Positions 8,658 through 16,861 of a DNA stretch of 64,000 nt are shown here, one piece after another. The translations under genes were made by a program, and so were the position numbers. Numbering within the stretch: the first letter of the stretch is position 1; every line of letters starts with the position of its first letter. This DNA is from JAGTVG01 sp964543195 (GTDB lineage: Bacteria > Bacteroidota > Bacteroidia > Cytophagales > Cyclobacteriaceae): the NCBI GenBank assembly GCA_964543195.1, contig CAZIXF010000017.1, positions 23,938 to 87,937 of the forward strand. The letters run 5' to 3'. Under the pieces are notes generated by a model. The model was not told the origin of the DNA. It saw only the letters and a program-made list of their open reading frames with translations, and did no database searches.

Positions 8658-8684
8658 CAAACATATGAACATATGTTCAAATGT
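8658..8684 (-). promoter_or_regulatory. ArsR-type operator overlapping the -7 box of the sulfur operon
   Basis: Bases 8661-8684 form a 24-base palindrome with one mismatched pair, with the perfect core TGAACATATGTTCA at 8666-8679. Read on the minus strand, TATGTTTG at 8658-8665 matches the Bacteroidota -7 consensus TAnnTTTG and overlaps the edge of the palindrome. Bound repressor would therefore block the promoter. The site lies about 30 bases before the ArsR start codon. A -33 TTTG at consensus spacing is not evident. Confidence 0.75.
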
Positions 8685-8944
8685 AATAAGATTTTTTTAT
8701 AATTTTTTTCTGATCTGTCTTAAGGAGGTGGTTATCATGTTATCAGTCCATTCATAACTACAGGATCAAATAAAACGGATAGTGACACAGGTCGGTTCCG
8801 GGAGAAAAAATATATATTGTTTGGATTATTTTATGTTTCATTTTATCAAAAGGGTGTACGGTAAACAACACCTGGCGATTAATTGATTCATAAATTTTCC
8901 GCGTGTTATTTTTTTATTTACACTGTCACCGGATTTATTTTATA
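8685..8944. other. Intergenic region between sulfur operon and clpC terminator
   Basis: This stretch is AT-rich. I see no gene in it. It contains an AAGGAGGTGG sequence at about 8721, followed by an ATG that opens only a six-codon frame; I do not treat it as coding. Confidence 0.5.
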
Positions 8945-8945
8945 T

Positions 8946-8978
8946 AAAAAAAACCTGCACCGGAATCGCGGTACAGGT
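8946..8978 (-). terminator. Terminator downstream of clpC
   Basis: On the minus strand ACCTGTACC pairs with GGTGCAGGT (9 bp with one T-G wobble, 8-base loop) and is followed by seven T residues. The wobble is valid only on the minus strand. It lies 30 bases beyond the clpC stop. Confidence 0.85.
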
Positions 8979-9007
8979 CTATATTTTACAGGAACTTTCT
9001 ATTCCGT

Positions 9008-11596
9008 TTATTCTTTTTCCTGTTTTTCTTCTTCTTCCTTGCTTTTATTATTAGAATCAGATTTTTTCTTTGATTCGTCTTTTCCCTTTGACTTTTTGAG
9101 TGTGACTGTCAACTGTTCATCATTTTTCTTTTTATGATCCGCTAACAATACATCTCCTGCTTTCACATCCCCTTTGAGGATCTCTTCAGCCACCTGATCT
9201 TCCAGGTATTTCTGGATGGCCCTGTTCAGGGGACGCGCTCCGTATTGAGGATCATATCCTTTGTCGGCAAGGAAGTCTTTTGCTTTCTCGGTCAGTTCAA
9301 CTTTGTATCCAAGGGCGTGGATCCTTGCGAACAAGTCGTCCAGCGTAATTTCAATGATCTCATGAATATGCTCTCTATGAAGCGAGTTGAATATGATCAC
9401 ATCGTCAATCCTGTTCAGGAATTCCGGGCTGAAAGTTTTCTTCAGTGCATTTTGTATGGTGGATTTCATGATCTCATCCATATTTCTCTCCTTGCTGCTG
9501 GTGGCAAAACCAATTCCAGCGCCGAAATCCTTAAGATCCCGTACTCCAATATTGGAAGTCATGATGATCACCGTATTCCTGAAATCTATCCTTCTGCCCA
9601 GGCCGTCGGTAAGCGTTCCGTCATCGAGTACCTGGAGCAGAATATTAAATACATCCGGATGAGCCTTTTCAATTTCATCCAGCAGCACTACACTGTAGGG
9701 TTTTCTCCTTACTTTTTCGGTAAGCTGACCGCCTTCTTCGTAGCCTACATAACCCGGAGGCGCTCCAACGAGTCTCGAGACTGAGAATTTCTCCATATAT
9801 TCACTCATATCAATCCTTATGAGTGCATCCTCTTTGTCGAACATGTAGGTAGCCAGCACTTTGGCAAGCTCGGTTTTTCCTACACCGGTAGGTCCAAGGA
9901 ATACGAAGGAACCGATGGGTTTTCTTGGATCTTTCAAGCCCACCCGGGTTCTCTGGATGGATTTAACCAGCTTGTTGATTGCCTCCTCCTGTCCGATGAT
10001 CCGTTTCTTCAGTTCTTCACCCATGCCGAGCAGTTTGATGCTTTCGTTCTGAGCTACGCGGCTTGTGGGTATACCCGTCATCATGGCGACCACTTCAGCC
10101 ACATTATCCTCCGTGACCGTAAATCGTTTGGTTTTGGTTTCTTCTTCCCACTTTGCCTTTTCCCGCTCCAGTTCATCGATCAGTTTCTTTTCTTTGTCGC
10201 GCAACTGAGCAGCTTCTTCGTATTTCTGGCTTTTGACCACTCGATTTTTTTCGACCTTAATATTTTCTATCGCTTCTTCCAGCTTAACGATCTCTTTCGG
10301 CACATGTATGTTATTGATATGTACCCGTGCTCCGGCTTCATCCAGCACATCGATCGCTTTATCCGGAAGGAACCGGTCACTGATATACCTGTCGGAAAGT
10401 TTCACGCAGGCATCGATGGCCTCCTCGGTATAGTTTACATGATGATGGTCTTCGTACCGGTCCTTGATGTTATTAAGAATGGTCATCGTTTCTTCCGGGG
10501 TTGTGGCATCGATCATCACTACCTGGAATCTTCTTGCCAGGGCACCATCTTTTTCAATGTATTGCCTGTATTCGTCGAGGGTGGTAGCCCCGATACACTG
10601 GATCTCTCCCCTTGAAAGGGCAGGTTTGAACATATTGGATGCATCCAGAGATCCGGATGCACCTCCCGCACCGACAATCGTGTGCAGCTCGTCGATGAAA
10701 AGGATCACATCAGGTGATTTCTCCAGTTCGTTCATCACGGCTTTCATTCTTTCCTCGAACTGCCCACGGTATTTTGTTCCGGCTACCAGGGATGCAAGGT
10801 CGAGTGTAACCACTCTTTTACCGAACAATACCCTGGATACTTTTTTCTGCACTATCCTCAGCGCAAGCCCTTCGGCAATGGCCGTTTTACCCACCCCGGG
10901 TTCGCCGATAAGGACCGGATTGTTTTTCTTCCGGCGGCTCAGGATCTGTGCGACCCTTTCTATTTCGGTGTCCCTTCCCACGATGGGGTCAAGTTTATTG
11001 TCTTCGGCCAGTCTTGTAAGGTCACGTCCGAAATTATCCAGAACCGGTGTGCGGCTTTTTTCCGCTCCCTTCGATCCCGATTCGCCACGTGATGACCCGG
11101 AGAAAATCCTTGATTGATCTTCATCCCCTTCATCCGTATCGGATGAAGCCATGGGATTTTCTGTCTGGTATTCCAGTAATTCTTTTACCACATCATAGTT
11201 GACATCGAATTTTTCGAGGATCTGTGTGGCAATATTGTCCTCATCCCGAAGGATGGATAATAATAAATGTTCGGTGCCTATAAGCTGACTCTTGAATATT
11301 TTGGCTTCAAGGTAGGTTATTTTCAATACTTTTTCAGATTGCCGGGTTAAAGGAATATTGGCCAGGTTCTTCACATTGCTGATAGCAGTTCCCTTGGTAG
11401 CCTGTTCGACGGCATTCCTGAGTTCATCAAGGGATACTCCCAGCTTTTTAAGAATGCTGATCGCCACACCTTCTCCTTCCCTGATCATTCCCAGTAGAAG
11501 ATGCTCGGTGCCTATATAGTCATGACCTAGACGAAGAGCTTCTTCCCGGCTCAGAGAAATTACTTCCTTAACTCGATTTGAAAATTTTGCTTCCAT
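9008..11596 (-). CDS. clpC: ATP-dependent Clp protease ATP-binding subunit ClpC
   Basis: The 862-residue protein has the full ClpC layout. Two Clp N-repeats cover residues 1-150. The first AAA+ domain has Walker A GEPGVGKTAIAEG. A UVR-like middle region follows (SQKYEEAAQLRDKEKKL), then a second AAA+ domain with Walker A GPTGVGKTELAK. An IGF tripeptide in GAGIGFATS is the expected ClpP docking loop, so it should unfold substrates for ClpP. The last 45 residues are an extremely charged Lys/Glu/Ser tail, longer than in Bacillus ClpC. It is transcribed after the M16 peptidase and WbqC-like genes but 123 bases away, and probably has its own promoter there. No ctsR or mcsAB is nearby, as usual for Bacteroidota. 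Confidence 0.95.
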   Translation of the reverse strand: MEAKFSNRVKEVISLSREEALRLGHDYIGTEHLLLGMIREGEGVAISILKKLGVSLDELRNAVEQATKGTAISNVKNLANIPLTRQSEKVLKITYLEAKIFKSQLIGTEHLLLSILRDEDNIATQILEKFDVNYDVVKELLEYQTENPMASSDTDEGDEDQSRIFSGSSRGESGSKGAEKSRTPVLDNFGRDLTRLAEDNKLDPIVGRDTEIERVAQILSRRKKNNPVLIGEPGVGKTAIAEGLALRIVQKKVSRVLFGKRVVTLDLASLVAGTKYRGQFEERMKAVMNELEKSPDVILFIDELHTIVGAGGASGSLDASNMFKPALSRGEIQCIGATTLDEYRQYIEKDGALARRFQVVMIDATTPEETMTILNNIKDRYEDHHHVNYTEEAIDACVKLSDRYISDRFLPDKAIDVLDEAGARVHINNIHVPKEIVKLEEAIENIKVEKNRVVKSQKYEEAAQLRDKEKKLIDELEREKAKWEEETKTKRFTVTEDNVAEVVAMMTGIPTSRVAQNESIKLLGMGEELKKRIIGQEEAINKLVKSIQRTRVGLKDPRKPIGSFVFLGPTGVGKTELAKVLATYMFDKEDALIRIDMSEYMEKFSVSRLVGAPPGYVGYEEGGQLTEKVRRKPYSVVLLDEIEKAHPDVFNILLQVLDDGTLTDGLGRRIDFRNTVIIMTSNIGVRDLKDFGAGIGFATSSKERNMDEIMKSTIQNALKKTFSPEFLNRIDDVIIFNSLHREHIHEIIEITLDDLFARIHALGYKVELTEKAKDFLADKGYDPQYGARPLNRAIQKYLEDQVAEEILKGDVKAGDVLLADHKKKNDEQLTVTLKKSKGKDESKKKSDSNNKSKEEEEKQEKE

Positions 11597-11719
11597 TCAA
11601 TACCTCTTCTGGTTGAGTATGATAAATTTATTTTCTTCAACGTTAAATATACGATGATATATATACAAAATGAAATATATTGATTTCGTATTGTATAAAC
11701 AGTTAAACGATTTATGATA

Positions 11720-12367
11720 CTATTTGTTTAACTCCTTCCGGATTGATCTTTTGATGATCTCCTCTGCATTCGGCCCCTCGTTAAATATCAGATCAATCAC
11801 GCTTAAATTTTCAACAAAATGCTTGCCAAAAACCTGAACATACTCAACCGGTTGATAAAAAGCCAAAGGCTTCAGGCTTTTTTTCGGGTGGATCTCTGCC
11901 CTCAGGTCGGTTACCTCAGAGGGATATTCTTTGATGAAGTTCTGTGTAAAAAGCAGATCCTGCTCCACATTCAACACCCCAAGGATGTATTTCAGGATCT
12001 CCAGGTTAAGGTCAAAGAGAAACCGGTGTTTTTTATAGAGAATATCCTTCAATACCGGCCCGTAATGCTCAAAAAAGGGGGCATTGCCATATGCCGACTG
12101 AATACTATTCCAGTGAGTATGCAACCAGTTCTGGTTGTAATCAATACGGATCTCCTGGACGGGAATATTATTGCTTGCTTTCTGAACAGGGACTATCAGG
12201 CTCTCGATTTTATTGGCCGTCAGTATTCTGCAGCGATTTCTGAATGACTGTTTTTTAAATTTTTCTTTTGATTCGATGATCACCTGATCGAAATGTTGCC
12301 AGACTGCCAAAAAGACAGTCGATGGCATATAATGTAACTCAATTATTGCTTTATGGTTGTTTCTCAT
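11720..12367 (-). CDS. WbqC-like family protein
   Basis: The 215-residue protein opens with AIIELHYMPSTVFLAVWQHFDQVIIE, where family members have a similar short beta-turn and helix, and continues with the RNRCRILTANKIESLIVPV region typical of WbqC proteins. The family is widespread in Bacteroidota and named after an O-antigen locus gene. Its biochemical role is not settled. Its ATG overlaps the stop of the M16 peptidase gene by four bases, so the two are translationally coupled. Confidence 0.8.
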   Translation of the reverse strand: MRNNHKAIIELHYMPSTVFLAVWQHFDQVIIESKEKFKKQSFRNRCRILTANKIESLIVPVQKASNNIPVQEIRIDYNQNWLHTHWNSIQSAYGNAPFFEHYGPVLKDILYKKHRFLFDLNLEILKYILGVLNVEQDLLFTQNFIKEYPSEVTDLRAEIHPKKSLKPLAFYQPVEYVQVFGKHFVENLSVIDLIFNEGPNAEEIIKRSIRKELNK

Positions 12368-13611
12368 GTACTGCCGTTATGAGCTTTATAATATAATACA
12401 CTTACTTTATCATCACAAAGTATTTTATCAGCTAATTCTTTTATCCGGTCAATATTTACCTTATCAATCTTGTCCACTTCCTTATTATAATATGCCGGAT
12501 CACCCAGGTAGGCAAAGAAGGCAAGATTCATCGCCCGGTTAAGCAGTTCGACCTGGGAATATGCCAGGCTCGCCTCCGCCTGAGTTTTTACTTTATCCAT
12601 TTCGGTTTCCGTGATCATATCTTTTTTTAGTATTTCAATTTCATTCATCACCGCTTCCTCCGCCATCTGGAAATCGGTTCCCATATTTAATTTTCCACTG
12701 ATGATGAACAATCCGGGATCAATTGAACCGGATATATAGGCTTGTATTGAATTAAATATTTTTTTTTCTTTCACCAGGTGCCGGTAAAGGCGTGAGGATT
12801 TTCCTCTTCCCAGAATATCACTCATCAGGTCACATCCATGATAATTGGATGAAAGTCTTTCTGGCATATGCCAGGCCATCGTCAGCATGCTCATGGGTAC
12901 CTCGGCGCTGGTTTCCAATGTTCTTTTTTGGGTCTGGGCTGGTTCTTCCGGTATATTTCTTTCAACACGCGGTCCTGGTTGAACCGGACCAAACCATTTT
13001 TCAGCCAGTTGCCGTACATTTTCCGGATTTACATCGCCGGCCACTACCAGTACCGCATTACCGGGAGAATAATAGGTTTTAAAAAAGGATTTTACGTCAT
13101 CCATGGTCGCATTTTCTATGTGCGTGATGTCTTTCCCGATCGTGGGCCATTGATAAGGATGTACTTTGTAAACCAGGGGCCTTAATTTCAGCCAGGCATC
13201 ACCATAGGGCTGATTAAGATATCGTTGTTTGTATTCCTCAACCACTACCCTGCGCTGGACTTCCAGTATTCCGGGTTCGAAGGAGAGGCCCAGCATTCTG
13301 TCTGACTCGAGCCAGAATGCGGTTTCGAGATTAACCGCAGGTACAGTCAGGTAATAATTGGTCAGGTCCGGATTGGTAAAAGCATTATTATCTCCTCCTA
13401 CTTTTTGCAATGCTGTATCGTAGGAAGGGATATTTTCAGATCCACCGAACATGAGATGTTCAAATAAATGGGCAAAGCCTGTTTTATCCGGAGATTCATC
13501 CCTGGAACCTACCTTGTAAAGGAGGTTGACTACCGCGATGGGAGTGGAATGATCTTCGTGGACAACTACCTGTAATCCATTCTCAAGATAAAATTCATCA
13601 AATGCTATCAT
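12364..13611 (-). CDS. M16-family zinc peptidase (single-chain, PqqL/processing-peptidase type)
   Basis: The 415-residue protein keeps the inverted zinc motif HLFEH (His48, Glu51, His52) and the distal acidic site in VVVEEYKQRY. A second M16 domain, without catalytic residues, covers about residues 165-345. No signal peptide is visible with this start, so it appears cytosolic, unless the gene starts further upstream; no in-frame ATG with a signal is seen. Single-copy bacterial M16 proteins of this size normally work as dimers on short or unfolded peptides. The gene is coupled to the WbqC-like gene by a four-base overlap. Confidence 0.88.
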   Translation of the reverse strand: MIAFDEFYLENGLQVVVHEDHSTPIAVVNLLYKVGSRDESPDKTGFAHLFEHLMFGGSENIPSYDTALQKVGGDNNAFTNPDLTNYYLTVPAVNLETAFWLESDRMLGLSFEPGILEVQRRVVVEEYKQRYLNQPYGDAWLKLRPLVYKVHPYQWPTIGKDITHIENATMDDVKSFFKTYYSPGNAVLVVAGDVNPENVRQLAEKWFGPVQPGPRVERNIPEEPAQTQKRTLETSAEVPMSMLTMAWHMPERLSSNYHGCDLMSDILGRGKSSRLYRHLVKEKKIFNSIQAYISGSIDPGLFIISGKLNMGTDFQMAEEAVMNEIEILKKDMITETEMDKVKTQAEASLAYSQVELLNRAMNLAFFAYLGDPAYYNKEVDKIDKVNIDRIKELADKILCDDKVSVLYYKAHNGST

Positions 13612-13891
13612 CGGTTCATCAGAAATTGTAAAATTATAAAATCGCCGGTTTTAAAAGTTGAAGGTCAGGAAATATCTCTCATGGTTCGGTTACTTTAATC
13701 CACAGCCCGGAACTGACAAATAAACAAATAAATGGGGGGATTAAACAGAAATTATGGATTTCAAAGCTTCGGGAGAAAAAAATTATTCATAAAAATTTTT
13801 TACTGAAGATTTATTGAAATGCCTTTTTGACCCTTATTTTTAATATTTTAAGGAATTAAACGTTAACTTAGTTATAAACCAAGAGGAGATA

Positions 13892-16696
13892 TTGGAAATA
13901 AACCGGTCAAATCAGCAGGTTAAACTGATCAGGAGAAAAGTACGATTTCTCAACATCCTTCTTATATGTGCTTTGTCCTTATTATTTTTTCTGGCTTCCG
14001 GAATGCCTTCACAGGCACAGGTAAAATTATCGGACCGGAAATCGGAAGCTTTTAAAAGAAGCAGAAAGAATAGAAAAAACATACTTAAGAAAAGGGAAAG
14101 ACGATACATAAGGGCACAAAAAAGAAATCTTACAGCAGGTGAGATGGAGTTTGTCCCGGAGATACTTAAAGAACGCTATGTGCCGAAAAATCAGAATGCT
14201 GCTGAAAATCCTTCCAAACAGATCTACCAATCGTACCGTGAGAAAAGCCGGATCTTTGTAAAAAAGGCCAAACAGGCGCTCGATCAGGGAATGATATCGG
14301 AAAGAACTCCAAAAGCGAGGCAACGCAATTATATTAAACAGCAGAGGAAGATTGCTCAACATCAGGGTAATATAAAAGTGGATCCTTATCCAGTCGGTGA
14401 TAACAGGGGGATGTTTCCCCAGCCACCGATAGACCAGAATCCCGGGCGGACCAATCTTCAGGAGAGAAACGAAAGACTATCACAGTATGCACGGAAAGCC
14501 GAACAGATGTCTGTACAGGGACTGGTCTCGGCTCCTTCCAGATGGCGTGTCAGAAGAGAAAATATTCGAAAATCCAGGAAAATTGGCCTCCATGAAGGAC
14601 GGCTGAAGCAAAACAGGAGGATGAAGGAGGCCAATTATATGGCCAAATCGGTAGAAGGCCTTAATCAGGGACAGTTCAAAGGATTATCTCCCAAGGAAAA
14701 AGACCAGCTCATGATCTCGAAATCGGCAGAAGCGCAGTTCCAGGGTCTTATTAAAGGAAGGTCCAGAAAACAAACGGAGATCGATTATATTGAGAAATCA
14801 GCGCAGGCCCAGATGCAGGGAATGTTCAGGACCCTTACCCGTAAGCAGGAAGAACGATTGATGAAGAGGCAATCAAACCGGGTAGCATTTGACCAGGGAA
14901 GTCTTGAATTGAACAGAAGACAGAAGGAAGATGCCTATATGGCCAAATCCGTTGAAGCATTGGATCAGGGTATGAAAAAGAGTCTGACTTTCCGTGAACA
15001 AAAGCAGCAATGGATGTCAAGTTCTCTCGCCCAGTCACAGTTTCAGGGTAATATCGCCGGTAAAACATTACGGAGAAAGGAAGCGGATTACTTGATCAAA
15101 TCGATGGAAGCCCTGGATCAGGGAATGAGAAAAGGTTTGACGAAGAAGGAAAAGGACCAGCAGTTGCAATCGAATTCGCTTATACAGTCACAGTTTCAGG
15201 GTAATATTGCCGGTAAAACATTACGGCGAAGAGAAGAACGATACATGGCCAAATCGATGGAAGCCCTGGATCAGGGAATGAGAAAAGGTTTGACGAAGAA
15301 GGAAAAGGACCAGCAGTTGCAATCGAATTCGCTTATACAGTCACAGTTTCAGGGCACGTTTGACATTTCCAGAAGCCGGAAAGAGGACCTTTACATAAAA
15401 AAATCGAAACAAGCCCTCGATCAGGGCATGATACCGGGAAAAACGGAAAGGCAAAAGGAGGCTGCCTATATAGCCAAATCCGTACAGGGATTAAGCCAGG
15501 GTCTGATCATACGTCAGAATAAAAACCGCCAGGAATCACAATACATAAAGAAATCCAAACAGGCCCTTGACCAGGGTATGATAACGGATAAAACCACCAG
15601 GCAAAAGGAGGCGGAATATATGGCCAAATCCGTACAGGGACTGAACCAGGGCCTGACCATCCGGGCAAACAAGAACCGGCAGGAATCCCGGTATATACGG
15701 AAGTCAAAGGAAGCGCTTGATCAGGGCCTGGTTAAAGGAAAGTCAAAACGTGGGATAGACCAGGTAAGACAATCCAATTCCCTTATTCAGTCCCAATTTC
15801 AGGGCACCATGAAATTGTCCCGAAACGATCGCGAATCACAGTACATAAGAAAGTCTCACGAAGCCTTGGACCAGGGCCTGATCGAAAGGAAAACCACACG
15901 GCAGAAAGAAGCGGAATATATGGGTAAATCTGTGGAAATGTTAAGTCAGGGCCTGTACAAAGGTAAAACACAGAATCAGAAAGAATCCCAGTATATTCGC
16001 AAATCCATTGAGGCCCAGAATTCAGGTCTGGTTTTAAAGTACAGACCTCAGAAAAAAGAATCACAATATATCAGAAAATCGATTGAGGCCTTGAATACGG
16101 GATTGATTTCCGGGTTGACCGTCAGGGAAAAAGAAGCCATTTATATGGGTAAATCGGTGGAGATGCTCAGCCAAGGATTCTACAGGGGAAGGACGATACA
16201 GGATAAGGAATCACAGTATATCAGAAAATCCCTGGAAATGCTGGATCAGGGTATGGTGAAAGGAAAAAGCCAAAGGTCGAGGGAGGCTGAATTAAACAAA
16301 AAAAGCAGGGAATTCGTAACGTATAGCGGTGAAATACGGGTTTCCAGTTTTAAAAATATTGAGAAGGACAGAAAAGATGCGGCCAGGGAATTCCGGGATT
16401 ACCAGGGAGAGGAGGAAATCAGTACAGGCTTTATTCAGCAATGGAAAGACCGCATAGCCCAGGCAAAAATGATCAATTTCCAGGGTGATTTCAAGGTAAG
16501 GAACCGGTTGGTTGAAAAAATAGATACCTGGAGAAAGTCCATGCGGCAAAAGAATTTTGACGGCATGGATCGTGAATCAATGTTCGAGCAATGGTGGGCG
16601 GCCCTGTTCAAAAAACCTGTCAACCAGAGACAGTCCCCCGAGCCACTTAGAAGACCTCGTTATGATCCCAAAGAACATGAGATCTGGTATTATTAA
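13892..16696 (+). CDS. Exported basic repeat protein with about 29 copies of a roughly 25-residue unit
   Basis: I do not recognise this protein. It begins at TTG (13892), preceded by the strong Shine-Dalgarno-like AGAGGAG; no in-frame ATG precedes the hydrophobic signal segment NILLICALSLLFFLASG and the likely cleavage after SQAQ. From residue about 125 to 870 it is made of units of 24-27 residues with consensus (R/K)xKExxYxxKSxEALDQGMxxGKT. Each unit is centred on a Q-G or S-G core such as LDQGM, FQGNI or SQGLY; I count 29 cores. The final units change to YSGEIRV, YQGEEEI and FQGDFKV. The composition is rich in Lys, Arg and Gln and Cys is almost absent. The tail is WYY. Periplasmic or surface location is likely; function is unknown. 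Confidence 0.85.
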   Translation: MEINRSNQQVKLIRRKVRFLNILLICALSLLFFLASGMPSQAQVKLSDRKSEAFKRSRKNRKNILKKRERRYIRAQKRNLTAGEMEFVPEILKERYVPKNQNAAENPSKQIYQSYREKSRIFVKKAKQALDQGMISERTPKARQRNYIKQQRKIAQHQGNIKVDPYPVGDNRGMFPQPPIDQNPGRTNLQERNERLSQYARKAEQMSVQGLVSAPSRWRVRRENIRKSRKIGLHEGRLKQNRRMKEANYMAKSVEGLNQGQFKGLSPKEKDQLMISKSAEAQFQGLIKGRSRKQTEIDYIEKSAQAQMQGMFRTLTRKQEERLMKRQSNRVAFDQGSLELNRRQKEDAYMAKSVEALDQGMKKSLTFREQKQQWMSSSLAQSQFQGNIAGKTLRRKEADYLIKSMEALDQGMRKGLTKKEKDQQLQSNSLIQSQFQGNIAGKTLRRREERYMAKSMEALDQGMRKGLTKKEKDQQLQSNSLIQSQFQGTFDISRSRKEDLYIKKSKQALDQGMIPGKTERQKEAAYIAKSVQGLSQGLIIRQNKNRQESQYIKKSKQALDQGMITDKTTRQKEAEYMAKSVQGLNQGLTIRANKNRQESRYIRKSKEALDQGLVKGKSKRGIDQVRQSNSLIQSQFQGTMKLSRNDRESQYIRKSHEALDQGLIERKTTRQKEAEYMGKSVEMLSQGLYKGKTQNQKESQYIRKSIEAQNSGLVLKYRPQKKESQYIRKSIEALNTGLISGLTVREKEAIYMGKSVEMLSQGFYRGRTIQDKESQYIRKSLEMLDQGMVKGKSQRSREAELNKKSREFVTYSGEIRVSSFKNIEKDRKDAAREFRDYQGEEEISTGFIQQWKDRIAQAKMINFQGDFKVRNRLVEKIDTWRKSMRQKNFDGMDRESMFEQWWAALFKKPVNQRQSPEPLRRPRYDPKEHEIWYY
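15049..15354 (+). repeat. 153-bp tandem duplication inside the repeat-protein gene
   Basis: Units 15049-15201 and 15202-15354 are nearly identical. The last 104 bases of each (15098-15201 and 15251-15354) match completely by eye. The unit encodes 51 residues, that is, two of the protein's 25-26-residue repeats. The near identity points to a recent duplication or gene-conversion event in an otherwise diverged array. Confidence 0.9.
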
Positions 16697-16796
16697 TTCC
16701 CGGACAGGTTCTGTTTATCCCGGATCTGACCGGTTACTTCTCATCAAAGATCGGAATCAGGAATGCTCACCATGGAGATCAGTACTTTAATGCAGG

Positions 16797-16846
16797 CCTG
16801 ACAGCGAACCCCTTCAGACCTGACAGCGAACCCCCTAGCGAACCCC
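16797..16846. repeat. Short tandem repeat CCTGACAGCGAACCCC
   Basis: CCTGACAGCGAACCCC occurs at 16797-16812 and 16819-16834, followed by a third shortened copy AGCGAACCCC at 16837-16846. The array lies between the convergent ends of the repeat-protein gene and gcvP. Confidence 0.85.
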
Positions 16847-16861
16847 TTTTTTCATAGTTTG

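Noticed and set aside
8721..8752. Strong AAGGAGGTGG followed by ATG
   Set aside because: The frame closes after six codons, Shine-Dalgarno use is rare in this phylum, and nothing else marks a leader peptide.
9245..9784. 179-residue forward frame inside clpC
   Set aside because: Antisense shadow of the second AAA+ domain of ClpC, with no start context.
10464..11117. 217-residue forward frame inside clpC
   Set aside because: It is the antisense shadow of a strongly conserved ClpC region; the peptide has no family resemblance.
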